64,000 nucleotides of DNA from Alkalispirochaeta americana. GTDB taxonomy: Bacteria > Spirochaetota > Spirochaetia > DSM-27196 > Alkalispirochaetaceae. The translations under genes and the position numbers were made by a program. The notes beneath the pieces are model-generated. The model was not told where the DNA came from. It saw nothing but the letters and a program-made list of their open reading frames with translations, and did no database searches. This document shows positions 1 to 8,366 of the stretch, piece after piece. How positions within the stretch are numbered: the stretch's first letter is position 1; each line of letters starts with the position of its first letter. The DNA lies in assembly GCF_900156105.1 (NCBI RefSeq), contig NZ_FTMS01000004.1, positions 62,001-126,000 on the forward strand, read 5' to 3'.

Positions 1-611
1 TCCAGGAAGGTCAGGCTATCCCGGCTATTCTGGGACCTTTGGGCCAGCCCTCGCATATCGAACGGGTGGGCCATGTGGTCTGCGTCTGCGGAGGGATCGG
101 TGCCGCCCCCATGTACCCCATCGCCCAGGAGCTGCGGCGTCTGGGGAATCGCCTCACTGTGATTGTCGGAGCCCGTTCTGCAGAGCTCCTTATCCTGGAG
201 GATGAACTCCGGGCCCTGGCGGATGATCTTCTGGTGGTAACCGACGACGGAAGCGCCGGGCGAAAAGCTCTGGTAACAGAACCGCTTGAAGAGTTGTGCC
301 GGGAAAGCACGCCCCCCGTGGATCAGGTCTTTGTGATCGGCCCCCCCATCATGATGAAATTTGCCGCCGAGACAACCCGTCCCTTCGCGATTCCCACCGT
401 GGTGAGCCTGAACACCATCATGGTGGACGGTACCGGCATGTGCGGCGGGTGCCGCGTTACCATCGGGGAGGAGACCCGCTTTGTCTGCGTGGACGGCCCC
501 GAGTTCGACGGCCACCTGGTCGATTTCGATAACATGATGAAACGCCTCCAGAGCTACAAACATCAGGAGGCGAACGCCCGCGATATCTGCCGCCAGGGAG
601 GCACCCCATGA
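1..611 (+). CDS. nfnA: NfnA, FAD/[2Fe-2S] subunit of NADH-dependent ferredoxin:NADP+ oxidoreductase (5' end cut)
   Basis: The reading frame is open from base 3, so the gene begins before the window; about 200 C-terminal residues remain of a family usually near 280. The visible part holds the NAD-binding half (CVCGGIGAAPMYPIAQELR) and the C-terminal iron-sulfur motif GMCGGCRVTIG followed by FVCVDGPEFDGH, typical of NfnA/SudB and the electron-transfer subunits fused to or paired with glutamate-synthase-like flavoproteins. Family knowledge: NfnAB is a cytosolic electron-bifurcating complex that couples reduced ferredoxin and NADH oxidation to NADP+ reduction. The stop overlaps the start of nfnB by 4 bases (ATGA), so the two are translationally coupled. 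A SudB (sulfide dehydrogenase) name is the alternative for the same family. Confidence 0.88.
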   Translation, partial: QEGQAIPAILGPLGQPSHIERVGHVVCVCGGIGAAPMYPIAQELRRLGNRLTVIVGARSAELLILEDELRALADDLLVVTDDGSAGRKALVTEPLEELCRESTPPVDQVFVIGPPIMMKFAAETTRPFAIPTVVSLNTIMVDGTGMCGGCRVTIGEETRFVCVDGPEFDGHLVDFDNMMKRLQSYKHQEANARDICRQGGTP

Positions 612-2110
612 GCCACAAACCCTCTGAAGAACTTCATAACCTGGCCCGCACCCAGTGGGCAGCGCTTCAGGAAACACTCCAGGAACGCTCCCTGAAGCCA
701 AAGGAACGCCTGGCCTTGCCCCAGCAGGAAATGCCCTCCCAGGATCCTCTGGAACGGCGATGCAACATGCACGAGGTTGCCCTGGGATACACCGAAGAGC
801 AGGCCCGGATCGAGGCCGAGCGCTGTCTCCAGTGCCCCACCGCGCCGTGCGTTGCCGGGTGCCCCGTAGCGATCGATATTCCCCGGTTTATCCGCGAGAT
901 AACCGAAGGCAACTATCAGAAAGCCCTGGGGGTTATCCAGGAAACAAGCCTTCTCCCCTCGATCTGCGGCCGCGTCTGCCCTCAGGAGGTGCAATGTCAG
1001 GCCCCCTGCACCGTAGGAAAGGCCCTGAAGGATACCTTTGCCTCGGTCTCAATCGGCCGTCTGGAGCGATTTGTGGCAGACCGGGCCGCAGGCAGCTCCC
1101 CGGCTCCCCAGGTAAAACCCGAGACGGGGCGCCGCGTGGCGATCATCGGCAGCGGTCCCGCCAGCATCACCGCTGCCGCCGATATCCGGCGCGAGGGCCA
1201 CGCCGTTACCATCTTCGAAGCCTTCCACAAACCGGGGGGGGTTCTGGTCTACGGCATCCCCGAGTTTCGGCTCCCCAAGCGGATCGTTCAGGACGAGCTG
1301 GCAACCCTGGAAGCAATGGGCGTCTCGATCGTCCCCAATTTTCTGGTAGGACGCACCCGCACCCTGAAGCAACTTCTGGAAGAGGACAGCTTCGACGCGA
1401 TCTTTATCGGGAGTGGCGCGGGTCTGCCCAAGTTCATGCACATCGAGGGGGAGAACCTGGTGGGTGTCTTCTCGGCCAACGAGTTTCTCACCCGAAGCAA
1501 CCTCATGAAAGCCTACAACCGGGATGAGGCGGCTACGCCGATCTTCGAAGCGCCCGTCGTGGCCGTTCTCGGAGGAGGAAACGTCGCCATGGATGCCGCC
1601 CGCACGGCGGTACGGCTCGGTGCTCAGGAGGTGCATCTCTTCTACCGTCGAACCCGGGCAGAGATGCCCGCCCGGGCCGAGGAGGTAGACCACGCCGAGG
1701 AGGAAGGCGTGATCTTTCACTTTCTCCGGAGCCCCACGCGCATCCTGGGCGACCAGGACGACCGGGTCCAGGCGATCGAAGTCCTGGAGTACGAGCTGGG
1801 AGAACCCGACGAATCGGGCCGACGCCGCCCCGTGGCAGTTCCCGGCAGCGAATATACCGTCCCCGTGAACGCCGTGATCGTCTCTATCGGCAATGATTCG
1901 AACCCCCTTCTGACAGCCACAACCCCGGAACTGGAAACGAACCGCTGGGGAAACATCGTCGCCGACGAAAGCGGACAGACCAGTATGGACCGGGTCTTTG
2001 CCGGGGGTGATATCGTCCTGGGAGCAGCCACGGTTATTCTGGCCATGGGTCAGGGACGAGCCGCAGCGCAATCTATCAACACCATGCTCTGCGAAAACCA
2101 CCAGACCTGA
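608..2110 (+). CDS. nfnB: NfnB, FAD/4Fe-4S subunit (glutamate synthase small-chain family)
   Basis: 500 residues, slightly longer than the usual 460-470. The N-terminal third has the two-cluster cysteine arrangement of the GltD family (CLQCPTAPCVAGCPV, then CGRVCPQEVQCQAPC). It is followed by the FAD Rossmann motif (VAIIGSGPASITAAADI) and a second nucleotide-binding motif (VAVLGGGNVAMDAARTA). No large glutamate synthase subunit lies nearby, and the partner upstream is NfnA, so this is read as the NADP-reducing, bifurcating subunit rather than glutamate synthase. It starts on the ATG overlapping the nfnA stop. A GC-rich hairpin follows 6 bases after the stop. The main alternative, a stand-alone GltA-like enzyme, is unlikely because of the coupling to nfnA. 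Confidence 0.88.
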   Translation: MSHKPSEELHNLARTQWAALQETLQERSLKPKERLALPQQEMPSQDPLERRCNMHEVALGYTEEQARIEAERCLQCPTAPCVAGCPVAIDIPRFIREITEGNYQKALGVIQETSLLPSICGRVCPQEVQCQAPCTVGKALKDTFASVSIGRLERFVADRAAGSSPAPQVKPETGRRVAIIGSGPASITAAADIRREGHAVTIFEAFHKPGGVLVYGIPEFRLPKRIVQDELATLEAMGVSIVPNFLVGRTRTLKQLLEEDSFDAIFIGSGAGLPKFMHIEGENLVGVFSANEFLTRSNLMKAYNRDEAATPIFEAPVVAVLGGGNVAMDAARTAVRLGAQEVHLFYRRTRAEMPARAEEVDHAEEEGVIFHFLRSPTRILGDQDDRVQAIEVLEYELGEPDESGRRRPVAVPGSEYTVPVNAVIVSIGNDSNPLLTATTPELETNRWGNIVADESGQTSMDRVFAGGDIVLGAATVILAMGQGRAAAQSINTMLCENHQT

Positions 2111-2115
2111 CGCCC

Positions 2116-2139
2116 GGGGCACAGCCGAAGCGCTGCCCC
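2116..2139 (+). terminator. Hairpin after nfnB
   Basis: GGGGCA (2116-2121) pairs with TGCCCC (2134-2139) around a CGAA-containing loop directly after nfnB. Only a couple of T residues follow, so this is a stem-loop without a proper U-tract; termination efficiency is uncertain. Confidence 0.45.
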
Positions 2140-2186
2140 TTCTGCCGAGCCCACCTGCCGGCCAACCTCCAATCTGCGCCGTGTGT

Positions 2187-2215
2187 TTGACCTTTTTCCA
2201 AAAGAGGCCTACACT
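2187..2215 (+). promoter_or_regulatory. Promoter of the PAS histidine kinase gene
   Basis: TTGACC (2187-2192), a 17-base spacer and TACACT (2210-2215) give a good vegetative-type promoter. The predicted start of transcription near 2222 leaves about 14 bases before the ATG at 2236. Confidence 0.55.
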
Positions 2216-2235
2216 CGGCGCAGGAAACCTTTGGC

Positions 2236-3957
2236 ATGGAACCATTCAACAATCCTGCCTTTTTTTATCAACTCTTCCAGGGAATATCCGAGGCCGCCGC
2301 AGTTCTGGACGGCCAGGACAGGATCATAACGGTAAATCGCCGTTTCGAAAGCTTCTACGGATACCACCGCGACGCGATAACAGGACGCTACATAAACGAT
2401 CTCATCGTCCCCGATGCGCAGGCCCGGGAAGCTGAAGCCTATTCCCGAATCGTCCTCTCCGGAACCCCCCTCTCGGTGAACGCCATCCGGCGTCACGCCG
2501 ACGGCACCCCCCTGGAAGTTTCCATCTCGGCCCAACCCATCTTCCTGGAAGGGAAACAGGAGGCGCTCTTTGTCATGTACCGGGATATCACCGATCAGGT
2601 GATCCTCCTGGACAGCATAGATATCCACATCTGGTATCTTGCCCGTCCCGATACCTACGGGGCCGTCAACGATGCCCACGCACGCTTTCTGGGACGTTCC
2701 AAAGGGGAGATCCAGCACCAGCCCATCGAACAGCCCCTCTTTCGTGAAGGAAACCGGGAAGTCTTCTCTTCGGGCACGGAAACCACGGAAGAACGCTGGG
2801 CCGAGAGAGCCGATGGCGCCCGGCGGCTCCTGAAAATAACCAAGAAACCCCGGTTTGACCGGGAGGGACGCATAAAATACGTGGTGTGCACCGCCCGGGA
2901 CACCACCGAGGAACGGGACCAGGAAAACTCCCTGCGGCTTCTCTCGTCCATGGTAGAGCGAAGCGCCGACCCCATGGTCCGAACCGATGTGAACCACCGT
3001 ATCACCTACATGAACCCCGCTGCAGAAACTCACTTTGGCTGGACCACCCGGGAGGTAGCGGGAAAGAGCCCGGCCATCTTCAATGCCGAAGAACAGGCCG
3101 AGGCGATCCAGCAGGAAATTCTCGAGACGATCAAGTCGGGGCAGACCTACCAGGGGCGGCTGCGAAACCGCCGCAAGGACGGCAGCACCTTCATGGCCCA
3201 CATCAAGATCTCTCCCATCACCGATCGCCAGGGGGAGATCATCGGCTTCGTGGATATACAACGCGATATCTCGGCCGATCAGGAAGAGCTGGAGACCAGG
3301 GACCTCCTGCTCAAGGAGGTACAACACCGGGTCAAGAATAATCTGGCCACCGTGGTGAGCCTTCTTTCGCTCCAGGCAACACAGCAGGACGATTCCTCCG
3401 TCACCGGTGCCCTGGAAGACGCACGCCGCCGGATCGAGGCGGTTCTCACAGTCTACGAATCGCTCCACCAAAACCCGTCGACAGAGACGGTGCACCTTCC
3501 TTCCTATCTGGAACAGATTATCCAGAAGCTGAAGGAGTCTTTTGCTTCACCCCTGTCTTTCTGCTTCCGCTGGGACGAACAGGACGTGATCGTAGACAGC
3601 AGCACCGCTATCGCCCTGGGAATGATCGTGAACGAACTTCTGACAAACGCTGTGAAACACGCCTTTCCCCGGCAAAACCAGAACAACCACACCGGCGCCG
3701 TGGAGGTCTCCCTGGAAACACCCCCGCCCGGCACCAGGCATCTCCTGCGGGTAAGCAATAACGGAGACCCTCTGCCGGATCACCTGGAGCCAGGCGGCCC
3801 CGGTTGCGGCCTGGGCCTTACCCTGGTCCATAGCCTTGCGCAGAAAGTCCGGGGGGTTCTCTCGATCCACCGGGAGGAAGAGACCTCTTTCTCCGTGGCC
3901 TTTCCGGCCCAACCTCCCGGAACCTCTCAGGCCCCCCTTCGCCAGGGGCGATCGTAG
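2236..3957 (+). CDS. Cytosolic multi-PAS sensor histidine kinase (HisKA_2 type)
   Basis: 573 residues with no signal peptide or membrane segment, so probably a soluble sensor. There are three PAS-like segments (about residues 10-120, 125-235 and 235-350). They are followed by the HisKA_2 phosphoacceptor region LLKEVQHRVKNNLATVVSLL, with the probable phospho-His at 364, and a HATPase domain with N box NELLTNAVKHAF and a glycine-rich GCGLGLTLVHSLA. This kinase class often signals to stress or light responses, but the ligand cannot be read here. No response regulator is adjacent, so it is an orphan kinase. Its 3' end overlaps the convergent pyrC gene by 31 bases. Confidence 0.85.
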   Translation: MEPFNNPAFFYQLFQGISEAAAVLDGQDRIITVNRRFESFYGYHRDAITGRYINDLIVPDAQAREAEAYSRIVLSGTPLSVNAIRRHADGTPLEVSISAQPIFLEGKQEALFVMYRDITDQVILLDSIDIHIWYLARPDTYGAVNDAHARFLGRSKGEIQHQPIEQPLFREGNREVFSSGTETTEERWAERADGARRLLKITKKPRFDREGRIKYVVCTARDTTEERDQENSLRLLSSMVERSADPMVRTDVNHRITYMNPAAETHFGWTTREVAGKSPAIFNAEEQAEAIQQEILETIKSGQTYQGRLRNRRKDGSTFMAHIKISPITDRQGEIIGFVDIQRDISADQEELETRDLLLKEVQHRVKNNLATVVSLLSLQATQQDDSSVTGALEDARRRIEAVLTVYESLHQNPSTETVHLPSYLEQIIQKLKESFASPLSFCFRWDEQDVIVDSSTAIALGMIVNELLTNAVKHAFPRQNQNNHTGAVEVSLETPPPGTRHLLRVSNNGDPLPDHLEPGGPGCGLGLTLVHSLAQKVRGVLSIHREEETSFSVAFPAQPPGTSQAPLRQGRS

Positions 3958-5000
3958 GGGTCCAGAGGGTATTCCCGGGCAAGCTCCCGGTACTCATCCT
4001 CTCCAAAACAACCCTCCCGGGCCAGAGGGTTCGGGCGGAGCACATCCCGGGGCAGATCAAAGACCTCCCGGACCATGCCGCCCGTGATCGCCTCGAACCG
4101 CTCCGGTGACACCAGACCCCGCAGGAGCTCCTCGGCAACACGGCGAAACCCGGGAATCCCCGGAAGGCCCGCTGCTCCCCCGGCCTTGTCACGGGCCGTG
4201 TGAGGCGCATGGTCGCTTTCGAGCCAGGCCAGATCCCCCCGCACCAGAGACTGCACCAGCTCGCTCCGGGCCTTCTCGCTGCGCAGGGGAGGGTTCACAA
4301 TCTGCCGGTCCTCCCGGGTAAGCATCAGATGGTGCGGTGTGGCTGCCCCGGTGAGACGGAAGGGCAGCCCCCGTCCTTCGGACGCGATAATCCGGGCCGT
4401 TTCAGGAAGGGTCACGTGAGCAATATGAAGCGTTCCCCGAAAACCAGCTGCCTCGGCCAGGGCGATCTGGGTCTGCACCGAGGCGATCTCGGCTATGCCA
4501 GGCCGCGCGTCGGACCAGGTTTCAGGCTGATCCCGGCTGAACCGCTCTGGTTCAAGCAGATCTTCCCGTTCGGCATGAACCACCACTACCCCCCGATATC
4601 CTCCACGGGCCAGAGTTTTCCAGACCAGCCACTGCTCGGCCACGGTGATTACCCCCATCCGGCCCGTGCTGTGGCCCGCAAAGAGTTTCAGCCCCACCAT
4701 CCGGGGAAAAAGCTCATCCCGGGCCGCTGCAATATGCCGCACCTGGTCGGGGTCCGCCGTGATTCCACCGTAGATCCCGTGAAAGAGCCCCCCGCCCTCG
4801 GCGCTATCCAGCGATTCCAGGGCCCGATCGGCGTCGGCGATACGCCTCTGCACGGTCTCCCGGGTGGTCATGGCCGGGTTGGTGTTGGGCATCTCGAAGA
4901 CTGCCGACAGGCCTGCCCGCCAGGCTACACGAAATCCGTGAACCAGGGTCTCTTTCTGCGACTGCTCCCAGTCGCGAAGATGCACATGGGGGTCGATCAC
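3927..5000 (-). CDS. pyrC: Dihydroorotase
   Basis: 357 residues from the GTG at 5000, which overlaps the pyrDK stop (GTGA) and has AAGGAG 7 bases upstream; longer upstream extensions run through a tandem repeat and are not credible. The enzyme closes carbamoyl-aspartate to dihydroorotate, the third step of UMP synthesis. Amidohydrolase landmarks are visible: the metal-binding DPHVHLRDW at the N terminus, GLKLFAGHSTG (candidate carboxylated lysine), HAERED, HIAHVTLPET and ESDHAPHT. It is the last gene of the pyr operon and ends convergently inside the 3' end of the kinase gene. Confidence 0.93.
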   Translation of the reverse strand: MIDPHVHLRDWEQSQKETLVHGFRVAWRAGLSAVFEMPNTNPAMTTRETVQRRIADADRALESLDSAEGGGLFHGIYGGITADPDQVRHIAAARDELFPRMVGLKLFAGHSTGRMGVITVAEQWLVWKTLARGGYRGVVVVHAEREDLLEPERFSRDQPETWSDARPGIAEIASVQTQIALAEAAGFRGTLHIAHVTLPETARIIASEGRGLPFRLTGAATPHHLMLTREDRQIVNPPLRSEKARSELVQSLVRGDLAWLESDHAPHTARDKAGGAAGLPGIPGFRRVAEELLRGLVSPERFEAITGGMVREVFDLPRDVLRPNPLAREGCFGEDEYRELAREYPLDPYDRPWRRGA

Positions 5001-6697
5001 GGCGATGCTCCTTCCCGATATTCCCCGTATTGCCCGCATTCCCCGTATTCCCAGTATTGCCGGGCCGTTACAAAGGTACCGTACATACAGGTGAGCGCTC
5101 CCCCGCACTGACACGCCCCGCAGAGACCTACCCCGCAAAGCATGGTCTGCTCCAGCGACAGCCAGACCCTGTCGGGCGATATCCCTGCCCCCTCTGCCTC
5201 CCGGGCGGCCGCTTCCATAAAGGGCTCGGGTCCCACCACGTAGCAGGATAGCCCCTCCGCTCCACCCAGGGAGGACACCTCCCGCCCCACGTCCCGGAGC
5301 ACCCTGGCCTGCTCTCCCTCGTCCCGGACGATCCGCAGATCATCCTTGCCGGAAAGAATGGCCTGGAAGGTCTCGGACAAAGGTTTCTGCGTATCATCCC
5401 GGCGAAGCCCCACGAGGATTCGCAGAGGAACCTTCCGATCTGCCAGCTCCCGTGCCAGAGCAGGCAGCACAGCCGTGCCGCTGCCGGCACCTATCAGAAG
5501 CGCCGCCCGGGGAGTCTCCCGGGGAAGTCCCTCGCCGTAGGGACCGCGAAGATATACCGTATCTCCCGCCTCAACCTGCCCCAAAGCCCTCGAAAAAGGC
5601 CCCCGGCGATGCACCAGAAACCGCAACGGATCGGCATCGGCCGGCGAGAACGGCTTCTCTCCCACCCCGGGAAGCCACAGAAAACAGACCTGCCCGGCCC
5701 GATACGACAGGGACCCTTCCAGGGTTATCTCGCAGAGAGCATCGTCCAGATCCTTCCGGTGAGCCACCGTGAAGGGAGTAAAGGCCATCCCCGCTGCTTC
5801 TTTTCCGGGGGGAAGCTCCGCCCCCGGGACCCCTGCAAGGGACCGGAAAAGCTCCGGCCAGTCCCGCTGGTGATACCGGGCCAGAACACTGCCAACTCCC
5901 ACGGCAGTGGCCCCCAGGGACATCAGGGCACAGACGTCCTCATGAGTTTCCACCCCGCCCATACCGATAAGCGGGACCTCCGGCCCCAGGGCGCGACGGA
6001 TCTCGGCCACGCACTCCCGGGCACGCTCGCGAATCCAGCGGCCACTCTTTCCTCCCCGTCCTCCCAGAGGGTTCGAGAGGATCGACGCCCCCGAGTGGGG
6101 CTCGCGGTAGGCCTGGGGGTCTGCCGTATTAATCGCCACAATTCCCCGGGCGCCCCCCTCCACCGCCGCCCGGGCGATCCTGCCCGGATCGGGCGCATCG
6201 GGGGTCAGCTTGGCGTAGACGGGCACCGAACCCGCCTCGGCGCAGACCGCCGCCGTATATTCCCGCACCAGGGCCGGGTCGCTCCCGATAGCTGCACCGT
6301 AGCTCCCGCGTGCGTGGGGACAGGAGAAGTTCAGCTCCAGCATGTCTGCAAAAGGTGCCAACTCACGGGCCAGCAGGGCAAACTCTTCGGCAGAACCTCC
6401 CGCCAGGGATATATTGAGGCGACACCTGGCAGGCCAGCTTTTCCGGCGCGGTGCCAACTCCTGCAGTTCCCTCACCGTCTCGGCCAGCCCGGGGTTTCGG
6501 AGCCCCACGGCGTTGCCGAAGGATCCCGGCTCGGGCTCGGTCAGGATCGGCTCCCGGTTGCCCGGGTTGGGTTCCACCTGGATACTCTTGGTCGTGAGGA
6601 TCGACACGACGGTGTTCCGGGCAAACCAGTCGAGCATGGCGGGGTTCGTTGAGGCCACGCCGCTCACCGTGGCCAGAGGCACTTCCCGGGGACTCAC
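4997..6697 (-). CDS. pyrDK: PyrD-PyrK fusion: class 1B dihydroorotate dehydrogenase with fused electron-transfer domain
   Basis: 566 residues starting at a GTG that overlaps the pyrF stop. Residues 1-295 are a PyrD barrel: TTKS with Lys37 for FMN, NFSCPH with catalytic Cys126, and a C-terminal GMGGVETHED phosphate loop. Residues about 304-545 are a PyrK-type ferredoxin reductase: HRRGPFS for FAD, GAGSGTAVLP for NAD, and cysteines 521, 526, 529 and 537 placed as in the PyrK [2Fe-2S] site. In known class 1B enzymes PyrD and PyrK are separate chains forming a heterotetramer that passes electrons to NAD+. Here they form one polypeptide with no stop or frameshift between them. The last 20 residues are an unusual Tyr/Gly/Glu triplet repeat encoded by 9-base repeats. 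Confidence 0.9.
   Translation of the reverse strand: MSPREVPLATVSGVASTNPAMLDWFARNTVVSILTTKSIQVEPNPGNREPILTEPEPGSFGNAVGLRNPGLAETVRELQELAPRRKSWPARCRLNISLAGGSAEEFALLARELAPFADMLELNFSCPHARGSYGAAIGSDPALVREYTAAVCAEAGSVPVYAKLTPDAPDPGRIARAAVEGGARGIVAINTADPQAYREPHSGASILSNPLGGRGGKSGRWIRERARECVAEIRRALGPEVPLIGMGGVETHEDVCALMSLGATAVGVGSVLARYHQRDWPELFRSLAGVPGAELPPGKEAAGMAFTPFTVAHRKDLDDALCEITLEGSLSYRAGQVCFLWLPGVGEKPFSPADADPLRFLVHRRGPFSRALGQVEAGDTVYLRGPYGEGLPRETPRAALLIGAGSGTAVLPALARELADRKVPLRILVGLRRDDTQKPLSETFQAILSGKDDLRIVRDEGEQARVLRDVGREVSSLGGAEGLSCYVVGPEPFMEAAAREAEGAGISPDRVWLSLEQTMLCGVGLCGACQCGGALTCMYGTFVTARQYWEYGECGQYGEYREGASP
5011..5064. repeat. Six 9-base tandem repeats at the pyrDK 3' end
   Basis: Six consecutive 9-mers with consensus ATTCCCCGT (two exact copies; the others differ at one to four positions) lie just upstream of the pyrC start. 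In pyrDK they encode a three-residue repeat of the form (E/Q)-(Y/C)-G. The unit is a multiple of three, so copy-number change would keep the frame. Confidence 0.8.
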
Positions 6698-7620
6698 TGC
6701 AGGGCCTCGCCGTCCCGGAGCGCCAGGGCCTGGTGCATCGATCGATACGCTTCAGCCAGGGCATCCCGCCGTTCCCTTCGGCCCCGGGGCGCCTCGGCAG
6801 GAACCCAGGGAAAGAGTATTCCCCGCGATGCGTTCACCCGAACCAGCTCCAGAGGGTAACCGACAGAGCGAAGCACCTCCAGGGTCGCCTCGGCGGAGCC
6901 GCCCTGTTTTCCCACACCGGGAATCAGGAGTGGCACCGGAGCTGATGCCAGGTACGCCACAATCTCGCCCAACTCCTCCAGAGCCGTGGCACCAACAACA
7001 ATCCCCACACCAGGGAAGGTCCTGCTCCATTCCTGAACAACCCGGACCACCTCGCGGAACAGCGGGGTTTCTCCCCGGGAAGTTACAACCGGAAGGTTCT
7101 GGAACCGCGCCGCTCCGGGGTTGCTTGTCCGGGCCAGGGCGTAGACTCCCCGGCCCTCCATGAAAAAGGGGGTCACCGAATCGTCGCCCATCCAGGGCGA
7201 GACCGTCACCGCCTGGGCACCCCAGACCTGAAAGGCCTCACTGGCGTAGTTTTCGCTGGATCGGGCAATATCGCCGCGCTTGCTGTCCAGAATCACCGGA
7301 ATTCCCCGTTGCCGCTCCTGAAGAAGATCAAGAATCTTTGCCAGCGTGCGCGACCCCTGGTATTCCCCCTGACGGGGACGATCCAGGGCATGAAAATATC
7401 CCAAATTCGGCTTGTACGCTCCCGGCAGAAGCCCCGAGTGATCCACCACATCGAGGAAATCCTGTAGATGCTCCAGGATCACCTCTTCCGGCGATGGCCC
7501 TCCCAGCTGAGGTTCCTCCCGGCCGTAGCCAAGCCAGTCCATAACAGGGTCTATCCCCACACACAGAAGAGATCCAGCCCGCACCGCCGATTCCCGGAGG
7601 GTATCACGATAATTGTTCAT
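6694..7620 (-). CDS. pyrF: Orotidine 5'-phosphate decarboxylase (type 2)
   Basis: 308 residues from the ATG at 7620, which overlaps the pyrE stop (ATGA); an upstream start 12 codons earlier would lie inside pyrE. The enzyme decarboxylates OMP to UMP, the last step of the pathway. The catalytic motif DSKRGDIARS is clear, as are the N-terminal CVGIDP and the late PGVGKQGG phosphate-binding turn. The roughly 300-residue length and sequence layout fit the longer PyrF subfamily found in actinobacteria, myxobacteria and spirochaetes. Its stop overlaps the pyrDK GTG start. Confidence 0.93.
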   Translation of the reverse strand: MNNYRDTLRESAVRAGSLLCVGIDPVMDWLGYGREEPQLGGPSPEEVILEHLQDFLDVVDHSGLLPGAYKPNLGYFHALDRPRQGEYQGSRTLAKILDLLQERQRGIPVILDSKRGDIARSSENYASEAFQVWGAQAVTVSPWMGDDSVTPFFMEGRGVYALARTSNPGAARFQNLPVVTSRGETPLFREVVRVVQEWSRTFPGVGIVVGATALEELGEIVAYLASAPVPLLIPGVGKQGGSAEATLEVLRSVGYPLELVRVNASRGILFPWVPAEAPRGRRERRDALAEAYRSMHQALALRDGEALQ

Positions 7621-8324
7621 CGCCCTTCTCCCCACCCGAAAGGATCCTGTCGCCACCGGCGAATCGTCTCCATATCCTCCTGGCTCAAACCGCCCTGTTC
7701 AGCCGCAACGCCCAGAAGACACTCCAGATCAAAGATCGTCCAGAGCGGACAGGGCGTGGCGAGGCGCGAGAAAGCCCGGGGAGCCTCATCGAAACCGTAG
7801 GAAAAAATGGCTCCGCACCCCACAAGATCAGCCCCCGCCTCCAGGAGCGCCTCGGCCGCCGCCACAGCGCTCCCACCGGTGGAGATCAGATCTTCCACCA
7901 GAAGAATGCGGCGACCAGCCAGCGGCTTGGCAAGAAGCCCCTCTTCCCTGCTGAGACCCTCGATCTTTCGGGCCAGACCATGACCTTTCACGCTGGAACG
8001 AACGTAGTAAAAATCGGTACCCAAGGCCTCGGCCAGAACCGCCGCAGGAGCAATTCCGGCGCTGGCCGTCCCGGCCACACCCTGAATATCACCGGCCTCA
8101 CCCAGTCCGGAATGCCCGAGAAAACCAGCCCGCACCAGGGCCCGGCCCCGGGGGTACCGCATGAGCAACCGGTTGTCGTTGTAAATCGGCATGCGATACC
8201 CCGACGCCCAGGTGAAGGGATCCTCCGGGGAGAGCCGCACTGCCCCGATTTCCAGGGCAAAGGCAGCAGCCTCGCGCCCCACCGTTTCAGCATTTTGCTC
8301 CGGTTCACTGTGATCACATCTCAT
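7617..8324 (-). CDS. pyrE: Orotate phosphoribosyltransferase
   Basis: 235 residues. The PRPP-binding motif ILLVEDLISTGGS is intact, and the substrate loop is seen in YVRSSVKGHGLARKIEG. The enzyme adds ribose-5-phosphate from PRPP to orotate to make OMP, the substrate of the next gene's product. A GAGGGAG ribosome site precedes the ATG, and 42 bases separate it from pyrBI; the downstream junction to pyrF is a 4-base overlap. Confidence 0.93.
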   Translation of the reverse strand: MRCDHSEPEQNAETVGREAAAFALEIGAVRLSPEDPFTWASGYRMPIYNDNRLLMRYPRGRALVRAGFLGHSGLGEAGDIQGVAGTASAGIAPAAVLAEALGTDFYYVRSSVKGHGLARKIEGLSREEGLLAKPLAGRRILLVEDLISTGGSAVAAAEALLEAGADLVGCGAIFSYGFDEAPRAFSRLATPCPLWTIFDLECLLGVAAEQGGLSQEDMETIRRWRQDPFGWGEGR

Positions 8325-8366
8325 TCTTTCGTCTCCCTCGTTGTGTCCGCCCCTTCTGCGGATAGA

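Noticed and set aside
2209-3495. A 428-codon minus-strand ORF opposite the PAS kinase, and similar ORFs at 1049-2245 and 7980-9248
   Set aside because: All are shadows of clearly recognisable genes on the other strand and have no ribosome site or family motifs.
5001-5138. An upstream extension of pyrC
   Set aside because: The extra 46 codons cover the 9-base repeats inside pyrDK; the GTG at 5000 has a good ribosome site and the same GTGA overlap used elsewhere in the operon.
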